Assembly: GCA_905193995.1 (NCBI GenBank)
Contig: CAJJQT010000127.1
Location: 1-5,939 of the forward strand
Direction: 5' to 3'
Length of the DNA: 5,939 nucleotides
Source: an uncultured Porphyromonadaceae bacterium
GTDB taxonomy: Bacteria; Bacteroidota; Bacteroidia; Bacteroidales; Muribaculaceae
Shown here: positions 1 to 5,614 of the stretch, piece after piece
Layout: each line of letters opens with the position of its first letter
How positions within the stretch are numbered: the stretch's first letter is position 1
Notes under the pieces: generated by a model
Seen by the model: the letters and a program-made list of their open reading frames with translations, nothing else
The model's database searches: none
Told to the model about the DNA's origin: nothing
Translations under genes and position numbers: made by a program

Positions 1-63
1 GACAGCAAAGCAAATACAATAAGTCAACATAAGACACTTCAACCAACATTAAATAACAAAGAA
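1..63 (+). other. A-rich spacer upstream of rplC
   Basis: This is a non-coding spacer, about 30% GC by hand count, against GC-rich gene bodies downstream. By conserved operon order it should be the rpsJ-rplC gap, but none of the three frames shows a recognisable S10 C-terminus, so rpsJ must end left of the window. The rplC frame is open to the left edge, yet the 21 codons before 64 contain no ATG, GTG or TTG, so they do not change the start. I found no TAnnTTTG promoter element, no hairpin and no Shine-Dalgarno sequence here. The A-rich composition probably keeps the rplC start unstructured. Confidence 0.7.
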
Positions 64-681
64 ATGCCAGGATTAATTGGAAAGAAAATCGGAATGACAT
101 CCGTATTCAGTGCCGACGGCAAGAACGTGCCGTGCACTGTTATCGAAGTAGGTCCTTGCGAAGTGACACAGGTGAAGACCGTGGCTACGGACGGCTATGA
201 CGCCCTCCAGCTCGGCTTTGAGGATGTGAAGGAAAAGCATCTGAACAAGCCCGAAATCGGCCATTTCGCCAAAGCAGGCGTCGCTCCCAAGCGCCACTTG
301 GCCGAGTTCAAAGGATTTGGTGAGGAGTATAAGCTCGGTGACAAGATCACCGTCGACTTCTTCTCGGAATCAGATTTCGTCGACATCATCGGCACATCGA
401 AAGGCAAAGGCTTCCAGGGCGTCGTTAAGCGCCATGGCTTCGGCGGTGTAGGCCAGACCACCCACGGCCAGCACAACCGCCTGCGCGCCCCCGGTTCGAT
501 CGGTGCGTGCTCGTACCCCGCAAAGGTGTTCAAGGGCATGCGTATGGCCGGCCAGACGGGCAACAAGCGCGTCACCGTGCAGAACCTTCAGGTAGTGAAG
601 GTCATCGCCGAACACAACGTGTTAATGATCAAGGGTTCTATCCCCGGTAGCAAAGGTTCAATCGTCTTAATCGAGAAATAA
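64..681 (+). CDS. rplC: Large-subunit ribosomal protein L3 (uL3)
   Basis: L3 is an early-assembly 23S rRNA-binding protein whose long internal loop reaches toward the peptidyl-transferase centre. The 205-residue product opens with [15 protein letters not shown], the family's N-terminal signature, which fixes the start at 64. The central loop (about residues 113-160) has [17 protein letters not shown], then TTHGQHNR and [12 protein letters not shown], all diagnostic of bacterial L3. Length matches Bacteroides L3 as I remember it. Residue 150, where E. coli L3 has the glutamine methylated by PrmB, is Ser here (motif GACSYPAK), apparently a lineage trait. No Shine-Dalgarno precedes the ATG; the upstream bases are almost all A. 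It is followed after 1 base by rplD, implying translational coupling. Identification is secure. Confidence 0.98.
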   Translation: MPGLIGKKIGMTSVFSADGKNVPCTVIEVGPCEVTQVKTVATDGYDALQLGFEDVKEKHLNKPEIGHFAKAGVAPKRHLAEFKGFGEEYKLGDKITVDFFSESDFVDIIGTSKGKGFQGVVKRHGFGGVGQTTHGQHNRLRAPGSIGACSYPAKVFKGMRMAGQTGNKRVTVQNLQVVKVIAEHNVLMIKGSIPGSKGSIVLIEK

Positions 682-682
682 C

Positions 683-1303
683 ATGGAAGTCGCAATTTTA
701 ACAAAAGAAGGTAAGGATACCGGCCGCAAGGCTATCCTGAACGACGAGGTGTTCGGCATCGAAGCCAACGAGCACGCCATCTATCTCGACGTCAAGCAAT
801 ATCTGGCCAACCATCGTCAGGGTACTCACAAGTCGAAAGAACGCAGCGAAGTCAGCGGCTCGACCCGTAAGCTCCACAAGCAGAAGGGCGGCGGCGGCAG
901 CCGTATCGGCGACATCAACTCGCCTGTACTCGTAGGCGGTGGCCGAGTGTTCGGTCCCCGTCCCCGCGATTACCGCTTCAAGCTCAACCGCAAGCTCAAG
1001 GCCCTCGCGCGCCGCTCGGCTCTGTCGGCCAAGGCAGCTGCCGGCGAGATCGTAGTTGTCGAGAACTTCACTTTCGACACGCCCAAAACTAAAGAATTCT
1101 TAAAATTTGCTAAAGATATCAAAGTCGACGGCAAAAAGGTTCTCGTGGTTTTGTCAACTAAAGAAAACTCCGTATATTTGTCAATGCGTAATGTGCCGAA
1201 TGCGAAGCTCGCCTTTGCATCCGACCTCAATACGTATGTAATCATGGACAACAATGCTATCGTCCTCACCGAGGGTAGCGTTGAGGTCGTTAACAAGCTT
1301 TAA
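683..1303 (+). CDS. rplD: Large-subunit ribosomal protein L4 (uL4)
   Basis: L4 binds 23S rRNA domain I and sends a loop into the exit-tunnel constriction opposite L22. The 206-residue protein has the family order: an N-terminal segment ending [19 protein letters not shown], the tunnel loop (about residues 60-100) with [16 protein letters not shown] and [13 protein letters not shown], then the globular C-terminal half. Loop changes near this site confer macrolide resistance in other bacteria; nothing here looks like a resistance allele. In E. coli L4 also represses its own operon through the leader before rpsJ; that region is outside the window, and such regulation is not established for Bacteroidetes. 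The start follows the rplC stop by one base. Codons at 1081-1200 are strikingly AT-rich (about 36% GC against about 63% in the preceding 120 bases) and include a promoter-like sequence, described separately. Confidence 0.98.
   Translation: MEVAILTKEGKDTGRKAILNDEVFGIEANEHAIYLDVKQYLANHRQGTHKSKERSEVSGSTRKLHKQKGGGGSRIGDINSPVLVGGGRVFGPRPRDYRFKLNRKLKALARRSALSAKAAAGEIVVVENFTFDTPKTKEFLKFAKDIKVDGKKVLVVLSTKENSVYLSMRNVPNAKLAFASDLNTYVIMDNNAIVLTEGSVEVVNKL
1150..1180 (+). promoter_or_regulatory. Candidate internal Bacteroides-type promoter in rplD
   Basis: TTTG at 1150-1153 is followed, after exactly 19 bases, by TATATTTG at 1173-1180. This matches the consensus of the Bacteroides primary sigma factor (-33 TTTG; -7 TAnnTTTG; spacing about 19-21). 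It lies inside an AT-rich island of rplD. Transcription would start near 1187, giving an rplW leader of about 125-130 bases. Both boxes lie over codons for conserved hydrophobic residues (VVL and VYL), so the match could be a by-product of coding; however, the codons used (GTT TTG, TAT TTG) are not those favoured elsewhere in the operon. Activity is inferred, not shown. Confidence 0.35.
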
Positions 1304-1314
1304 AGCACAGGACA

Positions 1315-1605
1315 ATGGAAATCTCAATCAAACCCATACTCACCGAGAAGGCGACTAAGCTCTCAGAGAAGCTTAATTGCTACACCTTTGCCGTGTCGGT
1401 CGACGCCGGCAAGGGCCAGATCAAGGACCTGGTTGAATCACTCTATGGCGTCAAGGTGCTTAAGGTGAACACCGCGGTCATGCGTGCCAAGAACAAGTCG
1501 CGCTGGACCAAGAGCGGCCTGCTCCGCGGCAAGACCGCACGCTGGAAGAAGGCGTTCGTGACCGTAGGTGAAGGTCAAACAATCGACTTTTTTAGCAACA
1601 TCTGA
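1315..1605 (+). CDS. rplW: Large-subunit ribosomal protein L23 (uL23)
   Basis: L23 sits at the mouth of the polypeptide exit tunnel and is the docking site for trigger factor and the signal recognition particle. The 96-residue product has the usual N-terminal KPILTEKATKLSEK; Glu11 aligns with E. coli Glu18, the main trigger-factor contact, and is conserved. The basic tip loop (about residues 58-75, rich in Arg and Lys) and the C-terminal WKKAFVTVGEGQTIDF are typical. The gap after rplD is 11 bases. AGGA lies only 2 bases before the ATG, too close for an ordinary Shine-Dalgarno. The gene ends with tandem in-frame stops, TGA (1603-1605) and TAA (1606-1608), the second forming part of the short A-rich lead into rplB. 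Confidence 0.97.
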   Translation: MEISIKPILTEKATKLSEKLNCYTFAVSVDAGKGQIKDLVESLYGVKVLKVNTAVMRAKNKSRWTKSGLLRGKTARWKKAFVTVGEGQTIDFFSNI

Positions 1606-1611
1606 TAAAAA

Positions 1612-2478
1612 ATGGCAGTAAAGAAATTCAAGCCCACAACACCTGGGCAACGTCACAAAGTTATTGGTGTATTCAAGCGCGCTGAAGCCGTGAAAGTCGA
1701 CGGCAAGACGACTGTGCGCACATCCACTGCTAATGCACCAGAAAAGACTCTTACTGGCGGTAAACGTGTCACCGGCGGCCGAAATGCCGAAGGTCACCTG
1801 ACCATGCGCTACCTTGGCGGTGGTCATAAGCGCAAATACCGCTTCATCGACTTTAAGAGGACCAAGGATGGCATTCCTGCCGTAGTAAAGACGATCGAGT
1901 ACGATCCCAACCGTTCGGCCCGCATCGCCCTGCTTTACTATGTGGACGGCGAGAAAGCCTATATCATTGCACCCAACGGTCTCGAGGTAGGTCAGACTGT
2001 GGTCAGCGGACCCGACGCAGCGCCTGAAGTAGGCAACGCTCTGCCGCTGAACAAGATCCCCGTGGGCACCGTGATCCACTGCATCGAGCTGCGTCCCGGC
2101 CAGGGAGCCTTCATGGCACGTTCGGCCGGCACGTTCGCACAGCTCATCTCCCGTGAGGGAAATTATGCTATCATCAAATTACCTTCAGGCGAAACCCGCA
2201 AGGTGCTTGCTACGTGCAAGGCCACTGTCGGCGTCGTCGGCAACAGCGAGCATTCGCTCGAAAGCTCCGGCAAGGCCGGCCGCTCGCGCTGGCTGGGCCG
2301 CCGCCCGCACAACCGCGGCGTTGTCATGAACCCTGTCGATCACCCCATGGGCGGTGGCGAAGGTCGTGCTTCGGGTGGTCACCCGCGCTCGCGTAAGGGT
2401 CTGTACTCGAAGGGCCTGAAGACTCGTGCTCCGAAGAAGCTCTCGACGAAGCTCATCATCGAAAGACGTAAAAAGTAA
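1612..2478 (+). CDS. rplB: Large-subunit ribosomal protein L2 (uL2), long form
   Basis: L2 is required for subunit association and peptidyl transfer, and binds 23S rRNA domain IV near bridge B7b. The N-terminus [15 protein letters not shown] sets the start. The RNA-binding core contains [26 protein letters not shown] and NIPVGT-like [10 protein letters not shown]. The C-terminal part has [17 protein letters not shown] and [20 protein letters not shown]; His244 aligns with E. coli His229, implicated in peptidyl transfer, while the second His of the E. coli motif is Met. At 288 residues it is about 14-15 longer than E. coli (273) and the Bacteroides form I recall (about 274). The extra residues lie at about 22-41 and include [16 protein letters not shown]. 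The reading frame is intact through the insert. It starts 6 bases after rplW. Confidence 0.98.
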   Translation: MAVKKFKPTTPGQRHKVIGVFKRAEAVKVDGKTTVRTSTANAPEKTLTGGKRVTGGRNAEGHLTMRYLGGGHKRKYRFIDFKRTKDGIPAVVKTIEYDPNRSARIALLYYVDGEKAYIIAPNGLEVGQTVVSGPDAAPEVGNALPLNKIPVGTVIHCIELRPGQGAFMARSAGTFAQLISREGNYAIIKLPSGETRKVLATCKATVGVVGNSEHSLESSGKAGRSRWLGRRPHNRGVVMNPVDHPMGGGEGRASGGHPRSRKGLYSKGLKTRAPKKLSTKLIIERRKK

Positions 2479-2497
2479 TCTGAAAAATTAGCATAAT

Positions 2498-2767
2498 ATG
2501 AGCCGTTCATTAAAAAAAGGACCCTTTATCAGCGTAAAACTCGAAAAGAAGGTCGAGGAGATGAATGCGTCGGGCAAGAGCAGCGTCATCAAGACGTGGA
2601 GCCGTGCTTCGATGATCGCCCCTGAATTCGTAGGCCACACCTTCGCAGTTCACAATGGTAACAAGTTTATTCCTGTGTACGTAACCGAGAACATGGTAGG
2701 TCACAAGCTGGGCGAGTTCGCCCCCACCCGCACGTTCCGCGGCCACGCAGGCAATAAGAAGAAATAA
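2498..2767 (+). CDS. rpsS: Small-subunit ribosomal protein S19 (uS19)
   Basis: S19 lies in the head of the 30S subunit, pairs with S13, contacts the 50S through bridge B1 and is close to A-site tRNA. The 89-residue product begins [10 protein letters not shown], the standard N-terminus, and contains [24 protein letters not shown] and the C-terminal signature [18 protein letters not shown]. Length is close to E. coli S19 (92). It follows rplB by 19 AT-rich bases with no Shine-Dalgarno. Codons 5-6 lie in a run of seven A (2512-2518); both neighbouring residues are family-conserved, so this looks incidental. The longest gap of the window (46 bases) follows. Confidence 0.98.
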   Translation: MSRSLKKGPFISVKLEKKVEEMNASGKSSVIKTWSRASMIAPEFVGHTFAVHNGNKFIPVYVTENMVGHKLGEFAPTRTFRGHAGNKKK

Positions 2768-2813
2768 TCAAGGGCCCAGTTAACAAATTTCGAATAAAAA
2801 AAGAAACAATAAA
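2768..2813 (+). other. rpsS-rplV spacer, A-rich translation lead-in
   Basis: At 46 bases this is the longest gap between genes here. It begins with a GGGCCC palindrome (2772-2777) and turns strongly A-rich, with an uninterrupted A run followed by GAAACAATAAA directly before the rplV start. The palindrome is only six bases, has no loop and is not followed by T residues, so it is not a terminator. I see no promoter element. The A-rich part is probably an unstructured ribosome-landing region in place of a Shine-Dalgarno. Confidence 0.5.
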
Positions 2814-3227
2814 ATGGGTGTAAGAAAAAGATTATCAGCCGAAAAGCGCAAAGAGGAGCAGAAGAGCATCGCCTTCGCGAAGCTCACGAACGTGCCCACT
2901 TCGCCCCGAAAGATGCGCCTGGTTGCCGATATGGTACGCGGCAAGGAAGTGTTCCGTGCCCTCGGTATCCTGAAATTCTCCAACAAGGAGGCTGCCCAGC
3001 GTGTCGAGAAACTGCTGCGCAGCGCCGTCGCCAACTGGGAAGCCAAGAACGATCGCAAGGCCGAAAGCGGCGAGCTCTACGTCAGCACGATCTTCGTCGA
3101 TCCTGCTCCGATGCTCAAGCGTCTGCGTCCCGCCCCCCAGGGCCGCGGCTACCGCATCCGCAAGCGCGCCAACCATGTGACCATTATCGTAGATACAATA
3201 GATAACGCTAAAACCCACGAGGCATAA
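2814..3227 (+). CDS. rplV: Large-subunit ribosomal protein L22 (uL22)
   Basis: L22 binds all domains of 23S rRNA and lines the exit tunnel with a long beta-hairpin that meets L4 at the constriction. The 137-residue protein has the core [21 protein letters not shown], followed by [23 protein letters not shown], and the hairpin at about residues 98-121 with [22 protein letters not shown]. It is about 27 residues longer than E. coli L22 (110), mainly from a charged N-terminal extension of roughly 20 residues rich in Lys, Arg and Glu. This extension is also present in Bacteroides as I recall it, which supports the chosen start and the taxonomic placement. Early codons are A-rich (AGA AAA AGA TTA), unlike the CGC/CGT-rich body. 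The rpsC start follows by 2 bases. Confidence 0.98.
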   Translation: MGVRKRLSAEKRKEEQKSIAFAKLTNVPTSPRKMRLVADMVRGKEVFRALGILKFSNKEAAQRVEKLLRSAVANWEAKNDRKAESGELYVSTIFVDPAPMLKRLRPAPQGRGYRIRKRANHVTIIVDTIDNAKTHEA

Positions 3228-3229
3228 CA

Positions 3230-3964
3230 ATGGGACAGAAAGTAAATCCTATAAGCAATCGCCTGGGTGTAATCCGCGGCTGGGACTCGAACTGGTCTGA
3301 AAAAGGCAAGTATCCCGCCAACATCCTGGAAGATTACAAACTCCGCAAATATCTGAACGTCCGCCTCGCCAACTACAGCGTATCGCGCGTCGTGATCGAA
3401 CGTTCGCTGAAGCTCATCACCATCACCATCTGCACCTCGCGCCCCGGACGCATCATCGGTACCGGCGGCCAGGATGTGGAGGCGCTGAAGAAGGAGCTCT
3501 CAAAGATCACCGACAAGGATGTACAGATCAATGTATATGAGGTGAAGCGTCCCGAACTGGACGCCGAGATCGTAGCCGCGACCATCGCCCGTCAGATCGA
3601 AGGCAAGGTCGCTTACCGCCGCGCCGTAAAGATGGCCGTCGCTTCGACCATGCGCGCCGGCGCCGAAGGCATCAAGGTGCAGGTTTCGGGCCGTCTGAAC
3701 GGCGCCGAAATGGCCCGCAGCGAGATGTTCAAGGAAGGCCGTACACCCCTCCACACGCTGCGTGCCGACATCGACTACGCTCTGGTCGAGGCACACACCA
3801 AGGTAGGTGTCATCGGCGTGAAGGTGTGGATCTGCCGCGGCGAAGTCTACGGCAAGCGCGACCTGGCTCCCCAGTTCACCAACACTCAGAAAGACAGCCG
3901 TCCCGCTGCGGCTCCCGGCGCACCCCGCCGAGGAGGTTTCCGTCGGGCCAAAAACAATCGTTAA
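3230..3964 (+). CDS. rpsC: Small-subunit ribosomal protein S3 (uS3)
   Basis: S3 forms part of the mRNA entry tunnel of the 30S subunit and contributes to its mRNA helicase activity. The 244-residue product begins [20 protein letters not shown], the bacterial signature. The KH type-2 domain spans about residues 40-110; its GXXG loop is G77-T78-G79-G80, where E. coli has GKKG and Bacteroides GKGG. Arg130, Arg131 and Lys134 (YRRAVK) align with the E. coli helicase residues Arg131, Arg132 and Lys135. The C-terminal domain has [30 protein letters not shown] and [15 protein letters not shown]. The last roughly 30 residues are a low-complexity basic Ala/Pro/Gly/Arg tail, as in other Bacteroidetes. 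GAGG occurs 8 bases before the ATG and could assist initiation. Confidence 0.98.
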   Translation: MGQKVNPISNRLGVIRGWDSNWSEKGKYPANILEDYKLRKYLNVRLANYSVSRVVIERSLKLITITICTSRPGRIIGTGGQDVEALKKELSKITDKDVQINVYEVKRPELDAEIVAATIARQIEGKVAYRRAVKMAVASTMRAGAEGIKVQVSGRLNGAEMARSEMFKEGRTPLHTLRADIDYALVEAHTKVGVIGVKVWICRGEVYGKRDLAPQFTNTQKDSRPAAAPGAPRRGGFRRAKNNR

Positions 3965-3988
3965 ACCTCTAAAGCCGACTAAAGGACA

Positions 3989-4420
3989 ATGTTAGCACCT
4001 AAGAAAACAAAATTCCGCCGCCAGCAGAAAGGCCGCATGAAGGGCAACGCCCAGCGCGGCAACCAGCTGGCATTCGGCTCGTTCGGCATCAAGACCCTTG
4101 AGTCGAAATGGATCACGGGCCGTCAGATCGAGGCCGCCCGTATCGCGGTGACGCGCTACATGCAGCGTCAGGGCCAGATTTGGATCCGCATCTTCCCGGA
4201 CAAGCCTATCACCAAGAAGCCTGCCGAAGTACGTATGGGTAAAGGTAAAGGTTCGCCCGAAGGATTCGTGGCTCCCGTTACCCCCGGACGCATGATCATC
4301 GAGGTCGAAGGCGTTCCCTTCGAAATCGCTAAGGAGGCACTGCGCCTGGCCGCCCAGAAGCTGCCCGTGGTGACCAAGTTTGTAGTTCGTCGCGACTATG
4401 ATCCGACACAAAACGTGTAA
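3989..4420 (+). CDS. rplP: Large-subunit ribosomal protein L16 (uL16)
   Basis: L16 is a late-assembling protein beside the A site and helps position aminoacyl-tRNA and the peptidyl-transferase region. The 143-residue product starts [19 protein letters not shown] and contains [31 protein letters not shown] and the signature VRMGKGKG. Arg82 aligns with E. coli Arg81, the residue hydroxylated by the YcfD oxygenase in that species; whether it is modified here cannot be read from this window. Length is close to E. coli L16 (136). The gap after rpsC is 24 bases; AGGA sits just 2 bases before the ATG, too close for standard pairing and matching the same AGGACAATG context at rplW. The stop codon TAA shares its last A with an out-of-frame ATG. 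Confidence 0.98.
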   Translation: MLAPKKTKFRRQQKGRMKGNAQRGNQLAFGSFGIKTLESKWITGRQIEAARIAVTRYMQRQGQIWIRIFPDKPITKKPAEVRMGKGKGSPEGFVAPVTPGRMIIEVEGVPFEIAKEALRLAAQKLPVVTKFVVRRDYDPTQNV

Positions 4421-4426
4421 TGAGCT

Positions 4427-4621
4427 ATGAAGAAAGAAGAAATAAAGGAACTCAGCACGGCCGACCTTCAGGAGCGTCTGGCCCAGATGGAGAAGGAATA
4501 TCTCCAGCTGAAGGTCAACCACGCAGTATCGCCGCTGGACAACCCGGCCAAGATCACTGCCGACCGCAAGATGATAGCGCGAGTGAAGACGGAACTGCGC
4601 CGGCGCGAACTTAACAAATAA
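4427..4621 (+). CDS. rpmC: Large-subunit ribosomal protein L29 (uL29)
   Basis: L29 is a small two-helix protein at the tunnel exit next to L23, contributing to the platform where nascent-chain factors dock. The 64-residue product is nearly all helical and charged; it carries ELSTADLQERLAQMEKEY, then the short loop NHAVSPLDNPAKI, then the second helix IARVKTELRRRELNK. The second part matches the Bacteroides pattern of SPL(D/E)NPA(K/Q)I and TELR(R/Q)REL. The start at 4427 is chosen because MKKEEIKELS fits the family; another ATG at 4420-4422, overlapping the rplP stop, opens a different frame that does not resemble any ribosomal protein. The gap from rplP is 6 bases, so translation is probably coupled. 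Confidence 0.97.
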   Translation: MKKEEIKELSTADLQERLAQMEKEYLQLKVNHAVSPLDNPAKITADRKMIARVKTELRRRELNK

Positions 4622-4642
4622 TCAAACCCCATCTCAACGAAT

Positions 4643-4900
4643 ATGGAAAAAAGAAATTTGAGAAAAGAGCGCATCGGGGTAGTTTCGAGCAACAAAGGTG
4701 ACAAGACCATCACTGTGACCATCAAGTGGAAGGAAAAGCACCCCATTTACGGCAAGTTCGTAAACAAGAGCAAGAAATATCACGCGCATGACGAGAACAA
4801 CGAGTGCAGCGTCGGGGATACCGTACGTCTGATGGAGACCCGTCCTCTGAGCAAGACCAAAAGATGGCGCTTAGTTGAAATAATCGAAAAAGTTAAATAA
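4643..4900 (+). CDS. rpsQ: Small-subunit ribosomal protein S17 (uS17)
   Basis: S17 is a primary 16S rRNA-binding protein with an OB-fold, needed for early assembly of the 30S body. The 85-residue product begins [23 protein letters not shown] and contains [22 protein letters not shown], then [22 protein letters not shown], the classic S17 signature. Length matches E. coli (84). It lies 21 bases after rpmC with no Shine-Dalgarno and A at -3, -6 and -12. The first codons are A-rich and use AGA for Arg. It is the last gene of the classical S10 operon, but only three bases separate it from rplN, so transcription presumably continues into the spc group. Confidence 0.98.
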   Translation: MEKRNLRKERIGVVSSNKGDKTITVTIKWKEKHPIYGKFVNKSKKYHAHDENNECSVGDTVRLMETRPLSKTKRWRLVEIIEKVK

Positions 4901-4903
4901 GCT

Positions 4904-5269
4904 ATGATACAGACAGAATCCCGTTTAACCGTAGCCGACAACAGCGGCGCCAAGGAAGCACTGTGCATCCACGTGCTCGGCGGCACCGGTCGCCGGTATG
5001 CGTCAGTAGGCGACATCATCGTAGTATCGGTCAAGAGCGTCATCCCCAGCTCTGACGTCAAGAAAGGTACTGTATCGAAGGCGATCGTTGTCCGCACGAA
5101 GAAGGAAATCCGCCGTGCCGACGGCTCATACATCCGCTTCGACGACAATGCCTGCGTGCTGCTCAACAACGCCGGCGAGCTCCGCGGCACCCGTATCTTC
5201 GGCCCCGTCGCCCGCGAGCTCCGCGCAACCAACATGAAGATTGTATCACTTGCCCCCGAGGTACTGTAA
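4904..5269 (+). CDS. rplN: Large-subunit ribosomal protein L14 (uL14)
   Basis: L14 is a beta-barrel protein on the intersubunit face of the 50S, forming bridges B5 and B8 with 16S rRNA; it is also the binding site of the silencing factor RsfS in bacteria that have it. The 121-residue product starts [19 protein letters not shown] and contains [40 protein letters not shown] and VARELR, the family signature. Length is as expected (E. coli 123). In E. coli this gene opens the separately transcribed spc operon; here it starts 3 bases after the rpsQ stop, leaving no room for an intergenic promoter. Any promoter would have to lie within rpsQ, where I saw no clear match. Confidence 0.98.
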   Translation: MIQTESRLTVADNSGAKEALCIHVLGGTGRRYASVGDIIVVSVKSVIPSSDVKKGTVSKAIVVRTKKEIRRADGSYIRFDDNACVLLNNAGELRGTRIFGPVARELRATNMKIVSLAPEVL

Positions 5270-5296
5270 ATCGTAACCCGTCAAAAATCCGAAGTA

Positions 5297-5614
5297 ATGA
5301 AATTACATATAAAGAAAGGAGACATGGTGTACGTTCTCAGCGGCGAAGACCGCGGAACGACCGGCCGCGTCCTCGAGGTCAACGCCTCGAAGCAGCGCGC
5401 CATCGTCGAGGGCGTGAACATCATCACCAAGGCTACCAAGCCTTCGGCCCAGTATCCCCAGGGCGGCCTTGTCAAGAAGGAGGCCCCGATCCACATCTCG
5501 AACCTCAGCCTCATCGACCCCAAGTCGGGCAAGCCTACGCGCATCTCCATCGAGCGCAAGGAAGACGGCACCAAGGTCAGAATCGCTAAAAAATCAGGAC
5601 AGGAGATCAAATAA
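5297..5614 (+). CDS. rplX: Large-subunit ribosomal protein L24 (uL24)
   Basis: L24 is one of the initiators of 50S assembly, binding the 5' end of 23S rRNA, and ends up near the tunnel exit. The 105-residue product has an N-terminal KOW motif (about residues 3-30: [20 protein letters not shown] followed by RVLEV). Next come [35 protein letters not shown] and a C-terminal KKSGQEIK, all typical of bacterial L24 and closest to Bacteroides forms as I recall them. Length matches E. coli (104). The gap after rplN is 27 bases with no Shine-Dalgarno. Its stop codon TAA overlaps the rplE start by one base (TAATG), indicating termination-reinitiation coupling. Confidence 0.97.
   Translation: MKLHIKKGDMVYVLSGEDRGTTGRVLEVNASKQRAIVEGVNIITKATKPSAQYPQGGLVKKEAPIHISNLSLIDPKSGKPTRISIERKEDGTKVRIAKKSGQEIK

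Noticed and set aside
1309..1317. Repeated AGGACAATG at the rplW and rplP (3983-3991) starts as Shine-Dalgarno sites
   Set aside because: AGGA lies only 2 bases before ATG, too close for normal anti-Shine-Dalgarno pairing; A at -3 and -6 explains the context better.
1588..1593. Six-T run near the end of rplW as a terminator or slippage site
   Set aside because: No GC-rich stem precedes it, it encodes the expected Phe-Phe before the C-terminus, and essential genes continue immediately downstream.
1438..2079. Long minus-strand open frame (213 codons) across rplW and rplB
   Set aside because: It is antisense to two certain ribosomal-protein genes; long antisense frames are expected from their GC-rich, biased codon use, and the product resembles nothing I recognise.
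2512..2518. Seven-A run in rpsS as a possible programmed frameshift site
   Set aside because: It encodes the conserved S19 N-terminus LKKG, the full-length product is normal, and I see no stimulatory hairpin downstream.
2772..2777. GGGCCC palindrome after rpsS as a terminator stem
   Set aside because: It is only six bases, has no loop and no following T tract, and the operon continues.
4420..4614. A 64-codon frame overlapping rpmC, starting on the rplP stop
   Set aside because: Its translation is low-complexity (Gly, Pro, Ser, Gln) with no family resemblance, while the overlapping frame at 4427 is an unmistakable L29.
4653..4660. GAAATTTG at the start of rpsQ as a -7 promoter element for the spc genes
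   Set aside because: It has one mismatch to TAnnTTTG and no TTTG lies about 19-21 bases upstream.
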